Assembly: GCF_042466685.1 (NCBI RefSeq)
Contig: NZ_CP170448.1
Coordinates: 1,922,001-1,986,000, forward strand
Length of the DNA stretch: 64,000 nucleotides
Origin: Vreelandella sp042466685
Lineage (GTDB): Bacteria > Pseudomonadota > Gammaproteobacteria > Pseudomonadales > Halomonadaceae
Reading direction: 5' to 3'
Shown: positions 60,171-64,000 of the stretch, in pieces
Layout: every line of letters starts with the position of its first letter
Numbering within the stretch: the stretch's first letter is position 1
The notes under the pieces: generated by a model
What the model was told of the DNA's origin: nothing
Database searches by the model: none
What the model saw: the letters and a program-made list of their open reading frames with translations, nothing else
Program-made: the position numbers and the translations under genes

Positions 60171-62819
60171 ATGAGTCACGACCTACACGAATCCCTGCGT
60201 GATAACGTGCGTATTCTGGGCGATAGCCTGGGGCGCACCATTGCCGACGATTTGGGCCAGGCATTTGTCGATAAAATTGAAACCATTCGCGCCCACGCCA
60301 AGCGCGGGCGCCAGGGCGACTCGCTGCAGCAGCGCGAATTAATTGAGTACCTGCGTGAGCTGCCCGAGCGGGATCTGCTGCCGGTCACCCGGGCGTTCAA
60401 CCAGTTTTTAAACCTCGCCAACATTGCCGAGCAGCACTACCGGGCGCGCTTTCGTCGGGTTGAGGACTATAAGCCCGGCTCCCAGCCGGTGTTGGGTGAA
60501 CTGCTTGAGCGTGCTCAGCAGGCGGGCAGCTCTCCGCGTCAATTGGTCGAGGCCCTCGCCAATATGCGCGTAGAGTTGGTGCTCACCGCTCACCCCACGG
60601 AAGTTATCCGCCGTACCTTGATCCAAAAATATGACGCCATTGATGAGTGCCTAACCGCTATTGAGAGCTCCGATGACTACCCTGAGCGAGGCACCCGCGC
60701 CCAGGGCCGCCTGGAAGAACTGATTAGCCAGGCGTGGCACACCGATGAGATTCGCCACGAGCGGCCCACCCCGGTGGACGAGGCAAAGTGGGGCTTTGCG
60801 GTGATTGAAAACTCGCTGTGGCAGGCCGTGCCTGACTTCCACCGGGATTTGGATAACCTGCTGCTGGAAACCGCCGGTGAGCGCCTGCCGCTGGATGCCG
60901 CACCCATTCGCTACGCCTCCTGGATGGGCGGCGACCGCGATGGCAATCCCAACGTAACGGCTAAAGTGACTCGCGAGGTGCTTCTGTTAGGTCGCTGGAT
61001 GGCCGCCGATCTTTATTTACGCGATCTCGAACAGCTTAAAACCGAGCTCTCCATGTGGAAGGCGAATAGTGCGCTCAAAGCCGAGGCGGGGGATGTAGCC
61101 GAGCCCTACCGTGAAGTGCTCAAACGCCTGCTAACACGCATGGAGTCCACCCGGGATTGGGCTAAGGCAGAGTTGGAGGGGCGTAACTACGACGGCGGGC
61201 CGATTATCGAAACCCGCGACCAGCTCTACTCACCGCTGCTCGCCTGCTACCGTTCGCTATGCGATGTGGGGCTGGACACCATCGCTAACGGCGCGCTGCT
61301 GGATACCCTGCGTCGGGTAGCCGTTTTTGGCGTCACACTAACCAAGCTTGACCTGCGCCAAGAAGCCAGTCGCCATGCCCAGGTCATTGAGGAACTGACT
61401 AGCGCCCTTGGCCTGGGTCATTACCAGGAGTGGGACGAAGCCAAACGTCAGGAGTTTCTGCTTGAGGAACTAACTTCACGACGTCCGCTGATTCCGCGCC
61501 GCTGGGAGTGCTCCGCCGAGTCCCGAGAAGTGCTGGATACCTTCAAAGTCATCGCCCAGGAGCATTCAGAGGCGTTGGGGACTTACATTATCTCCATGGC
61601 CGCTGAGCCTTCAGATGTGCTCACCGTGGCGCTGCTAATGAAAGAGGTCGGGGGGCAGGTAACGCTGCCTATCGCACCGCTATTTGAAACCCTCAACGAC
61701 CTGGATCACGCCGGCGATGTGGTGGATCAACTGCTGGCGATACCGGGCTATCGTTCGCTGATTGATGACCGTCAGGAGGTCATGATTGGCTACTCGGACT
61801 CAGCAAAAGATGCCGGTCAGCTGGCTGCTGCCTGGGCGCAGTATCGTGCTCAGGAGTCCCTCGTCAATGTGTGTGAACGTCATGGTGTCGACTTGACCCT
61901 ATTCCACGGCCGAGGTGGCACCGTTGGCCGTGGCGGCGGCCCGGCTCATGCGGCGATTCTCTCTCAGCCTCCAGGCTCGGTAAATGGCAGCCTGCGGGTA
62001 ACCGAACAGGGCGAGATGATTCGCTTTAAGTTTGGCCAGCCGGATATTGCCCTACGCTCCATGGAGATCTACGCCTGTGCGGTGCTGGAAGCCACGCTAC
62101 TGCCACCGCGTGCCCCGGAACCCCACTGGCGCGAGGAGATGGATCAGCTCGCCAAAGTAGCGCATACCGCCTACGTAGGCGTGGTGCGCGAAGACCCCGA
62201 TTTTGTCCCCTATTTCCGGGCGGTCACGCCTGAGGGGGCCTTGGGCAGGCTGCCACTGGGTTCGCGGCCCACCAAGCGGCGCCAGGATGGCGGTGTCGAG
62301 ACGCTACGCGCGATTCCATGGATATTCGCCTGGACGCAGATTCGCTTAATGCTACCGGCGTGGCTGGGCAGCGGCGAAGCCTTCTCGCGGCGCTTGGAGC
62401 AGCCCGGTGGGCGCGATGTATTGCAGGAGATGCGCAACGAGTGGCCGTTCTTCGGCACCTATCTGGACATGCTTGAGATGCTGCTGGCCAAAGCTGATGT
62501 GGCAATTGCGGCGTACTACGAACACCGCTTGGTCGACGAACCCTCGCTGAAGGCATTGGGTAAACAGCTACGTGAACGCTTTGGGTGTTTGGAAGAGGCC
62601 GTGCTGGATATCTTGCAGCAGGAGAAACTGCTGGAGAATACACCGCTGATTCGCCAGGCAATCGATGTACGTAATCCCTATATCGATCCGCTCCACGGCC
62701 TGCAGGCGGAGCTGTTGCAGCGGAACCGCGATGCCGATGGGGCGATTAGCGCCGATCTTTCCCGTGCCCTGATGGTGACGATGGCGGGGATTGCGGCGGG
62801 TCTGCGTAACACGGGCTAA
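60171..62819 (+). CDS. ppc: Phosphoenolpyruvate carboxylase
   Basis: An 882-residue enzyme carboxylating PEP to oxaloacetate to refill the TCA cycle. LTAHPTEVIRR (catalytic His), GGDRDGNPNVT, GYSDSAKDAGQLAA and FHGRGGTVGRGGGPAH are invariant motifs, and it ends in the required LRNTG. AAGGAGG at 60156-60162 is spaced 8 bases from ATG 60171, so this is preferred to ATG 60165. Confidence 0.97.
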   Translation: MSHDLHESLRDNVRILGDSLGRTIADDLGQAFVDKIETIRAHAKRGRQGDSLQQRELIEYLRELPERDLLPVTRAFNQFLNLANIAEQHYRARFRRVEDYKPGSQPVLGELLERAQQAGSSPRQLVEALANMRVELVLTAHPTEVIRRTLIQKYDAIDECLTAIESSDDYPERGTRAQGRLEELISQAWHTDEIRHERPTPVDEAKWGFAVIENSLWQAVPDFHRDLDNLLLETAGERLPLDAAPIRYASWMGGDRDGNPNVTAKVTREVLLLGRWMAADLYLRDLEQLKTELSMWKANSALKAEAGDVAEPYREVLKRLLTRMESTRDWAKAELEGRNYDGGPIIETRDQLYSPLLACYRSLCDVGLDTIANGALLDTLRRVAVFGVTLTKLDLRQEASRHAQVIEELTSALGLGHYQEWDEAKRQEFLLEELTSRRPLIPRRWECSAESREVLDTFKVIAQEHSEALGTYIISMAAEPSDVLTVALLMKEVGGQVTLPIAPLFETLNDLDHAGDVVDQLLAIPGYRSLIDDRQEVMIGYSDSAKDAGQLAAAWAQYRAQESLVNVCERHGVDLTLFHGRGGTVGRGGGPAHAAILSQPPGSVNGSLRVTEQGEMIRFKFGQPDIALRSMEIYACAVLEATLLPPRAPEPHWREEMDQLAKVAHTAYVGVVREDPDFVPYFRAVTPEGALGRLPLGSRPTKRRQDGGVETLRAIPWIFAWTQIRLMLPAWLGSGEAFSRRLEQPGGRDVLQEMRNEWPFFGTYLDMLEMLLAKADVAIAAYYEHRLVDEPSLKALGKQLRERFGCLEEAVLDILQQEKLLENTPLIRQAIDVRNPYIDPLHGLQAELLQRNRDADGAISADLSRALMVTMAGIAAGLRNTG

Positions 62820-62876
62820 GCAATCCGGATTAGGCAACGTCGATATTTTTTACATTTTTTAAAGTAGGAGGCGTCA

Positions 62877-63422
62877 ATGTCCATAGAGGCTCAAGCGGTA
62901 CTCGATTTCTGGTTTGAGGAGTTGACGCCTGCTCAGTGGTTTAAAAAAGACCTTGAGATAGATCGGATGATCGCGGAGCGGTTTGGCGCCATGCATGCCC
63001 AAGCCGCGCAGTGTGAGTGTTACCCATGGCGGCAAACAGCCGAAGGGCGGCTCGCTGAGATCATTGTGCTGGATCAGTTCTCGCGCAATATCTACCGCGA
63101 TGACGCACGCGCTTTTGCCACCGATGCCTTAGCACTGGCGCTCGCTCAAGAGGCAGTCGCCGCTGGATTAGACCTAGAGCTAACCAGCGAGCAGCGTGCT
63201 TTTCTGTATATGCCCTATATGCATAGCGAATCCGTGGCCATTCATGAGCTGGCAATGCAGCTGTTTGACCAGCCGGGGTTAGAGAATAACTACGACTTTG
63301 AAGTGCGCCACAAAGCGATTATTGATCGCTTTGGGCGTTACCCGCACCGCAACGCACTGTTGGGGCGGGCCTCTACCGACGAGGAGCTGGCTTTCTTAAA
63401 GGAGCCCGGCTCCTCTTTTTAA
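62877..63422 (+). CDS. DUF924 family protein
   Basis: A 181-residue soluble protein of the DUF924 family (COG3803), function unknown. Signatures are VLDFWFEELTPAQWFKKD at the N-terminus, VLDQFSRNIYRDDARAFATD, and the late GRYPHRNALLGR; the fold is reported as TPR-like helical. AGGAGGCGTCA precedes the ATG. No link with ppc or rluF is evident. Confidence 0.92.
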   Translation: MSIEAQAVLDFWFEELTPAQWFKKDLEIDRMIAERFGAMHAQAAQCECYPWRQTAEGRLAEIIVLDQFSRNIYRDDARAFATDALALALAQEAVAAGLDLELTSEQRAFLYMPYMHSESVAIHELAMQLFDQPGLENNYDFEVRHKAIIDRFGRYPHRNALLGRASTDEELAFLKEPGSSF

Positions 63423-63458
63423 CTGTTTGCTTATTACCCATTAGCCACGTGGCGGTTT

Positions 63459-64000
63459 ATGTCGTTTCGAAAATCTACCCGGATCAATAAGTACATTAGC
63501 GAGAGCGGTATGTGCTCCCGCCGTGAAGCCGACCGCTTTGTGGAGCAGGGCAACGTGTGGATTAACGGTCGCCGTGCGACCACTGGCGATCAGGTGGTGG
63601 CGGGAGACTTGGTGAAGGTCAATGGTCAGGAGATCGAGCCTCAGGAGGAGGAGGATCTCGTTCTTATCGCGCTGAACAAACCGGTGGGCATTGTCAGTAC
63701 CACCGAGTCCAGCGAGAAGGATAATATCGTTGAGTTTGTTAAACACGGCACGCGTATTTTCCCCATTGGGCGGCTCGACAAAGACTCCCAGGGGCTGATT
63801 TTTTTGACCAATAACGGTGACTTGGTTAATAAGATTCTGCGCGCCAATAACAACCACGAAAAAGAGTATCAGGTGACGGTGAACAAGCCGATTACCGACG
63901 ACTTTATCGACGGCATGCAGCGTGGCGTGCCGATTCTGGGCAAGGTGACCAAGCGCTGCAAGGTACAAAAAGAGTCTACCTTTGTATTCACGATTACCTT
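63459..64000 (+). CDS. rluF: 23S rRNA pseudouridine synthase RluF, 5' part (cut by the window)
   Basis: 180 codons are present and still open at the window edge. The S4-like RNA-binding domain begins RLNKYIS-like as TRINKYISESGMCSRREAD, then ALNKPVGIVSTTE and FPIGRLDKDSQGLIFLTNNGD, whose Asp is the catalytic residue. It closely resembles E. coli RluF (U2604) rather than RluB/RluE. No strong ribosome-binding site precedes the ATG at 63459. Confidence 0.93.
   Translation, partial: MSFRKSTRINKYISESGMCSRREADRFVEQGNVWINGRRATTGDQVVAGDLVKVNGQEIEPQEEEDLVLIALNKPVGIVSTTESSEKDNIVEFVKHGTRIFPIGRLDKDSQGLIFLTNNGDLVNKILRANNNHEKEYQVTVNKPITDDFIDGMQRGVPILGKVTKRCKVQKESTFVFTIT

Noticed and set aside
1..64000. 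tRNA, rRNA, CRISPR array, insertion sequence or prophage
   Set aside because: No cloverleaf with a typical T-arm, no spaced repeat array, and no transposase, integrase or phage structural gene was seen.

Overview
The window is about 64 kb of dense, mostly housekeeping chromosome from a moderately GC-rich gammaproteobacterium. Gene order (maf-yceD-rpmF-plsX-fabD-fabG-acpP-fabF-pabC-mltG-tmk-holB-pilZ-tatD; rpoE-rseA-rseB-rseC-mucD-lepA-lepB-rnc-era-recO-pdxJ-acpS; gacS-cysM-rlmD-relA-mazG) and the acidic proteins point to Halomonadaceae (Halomonas or a relative). The organism name is an inference from synteny and protein style; no search was run. No CRISPR array, insertion sequence, prophage, rRNA or tRNA gene was recognised.

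Layout. 1-2.0 kb: end of a HAD phosphatase, an S49 membrane peptidase and a Maf nucleotide pyrophosphatase. 2.2-12.6 kb: rpmF and type II fatty acid synthesis, running into folate (pabC), peptidoglycan (mltG), dTMP (tmk), clamp loader (holB), a PilZ protein and a TatD nuclease. 12.6-15.4 kb: a DUF1285 protein coupled to a UvrD-like helicase. 15.6-19.6 kb: a compact three-gene operon of an outer-membrane barrel, a small periplasmic PstS-like protein and a membrane GGDEF-EAL protein whose EAL half looks catalytically dead; this is the best candidate for an undescribed signalling system. 19.6-23.6 kb: the electron-transfer-flavoprotein module (ETF-QO divergent from etfB-etfA) with a structured control region. 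23.7-29.0 kb: Mn-type superoxide dismutase, class Ib ribonucleotide reductase nrdHIEF behind an NrdR-box-like site, and a Nudix hydrolase. 29.2-34.2 kb: a six-gene TonB2-type energy-transduction operon behind a good Fur-box match. 34.3-40.1 kb: xthA, a small basic protein, rhlB, dinG and a class I DAHP synthase. 40.5-45.3 kb: the sigma-E/AlgU envelope-stress locus. 45.4-51.7 kb: lepA, lepB, rnc, era, recO, pdxJ (with a His/Cys-rich tail) and acpS. 51.8-60.1 kb: a GacS/BarA hybrid kinase, cysM, rlmD, and the stringent-response pair relA-mazG. 60.2-64.0 kb: ppc, a DUF924 protein and the start of rluF, cut by the window edge.

Themes. Several loci fit together around envelope and nutrient stress: Mn-SOD plus Mn/Fe-flexible class Ib RNR and a Fur-linked TonB system suggest preparedness for iron limitation; sigma-E, MucD, MltG and LepB handle envelope quality; GacS, RelA and the c-di-GMP protein are global signalling nodes. 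All promoter, operator and terminator calls are made by eye from the sequence and have not been tested computationally.
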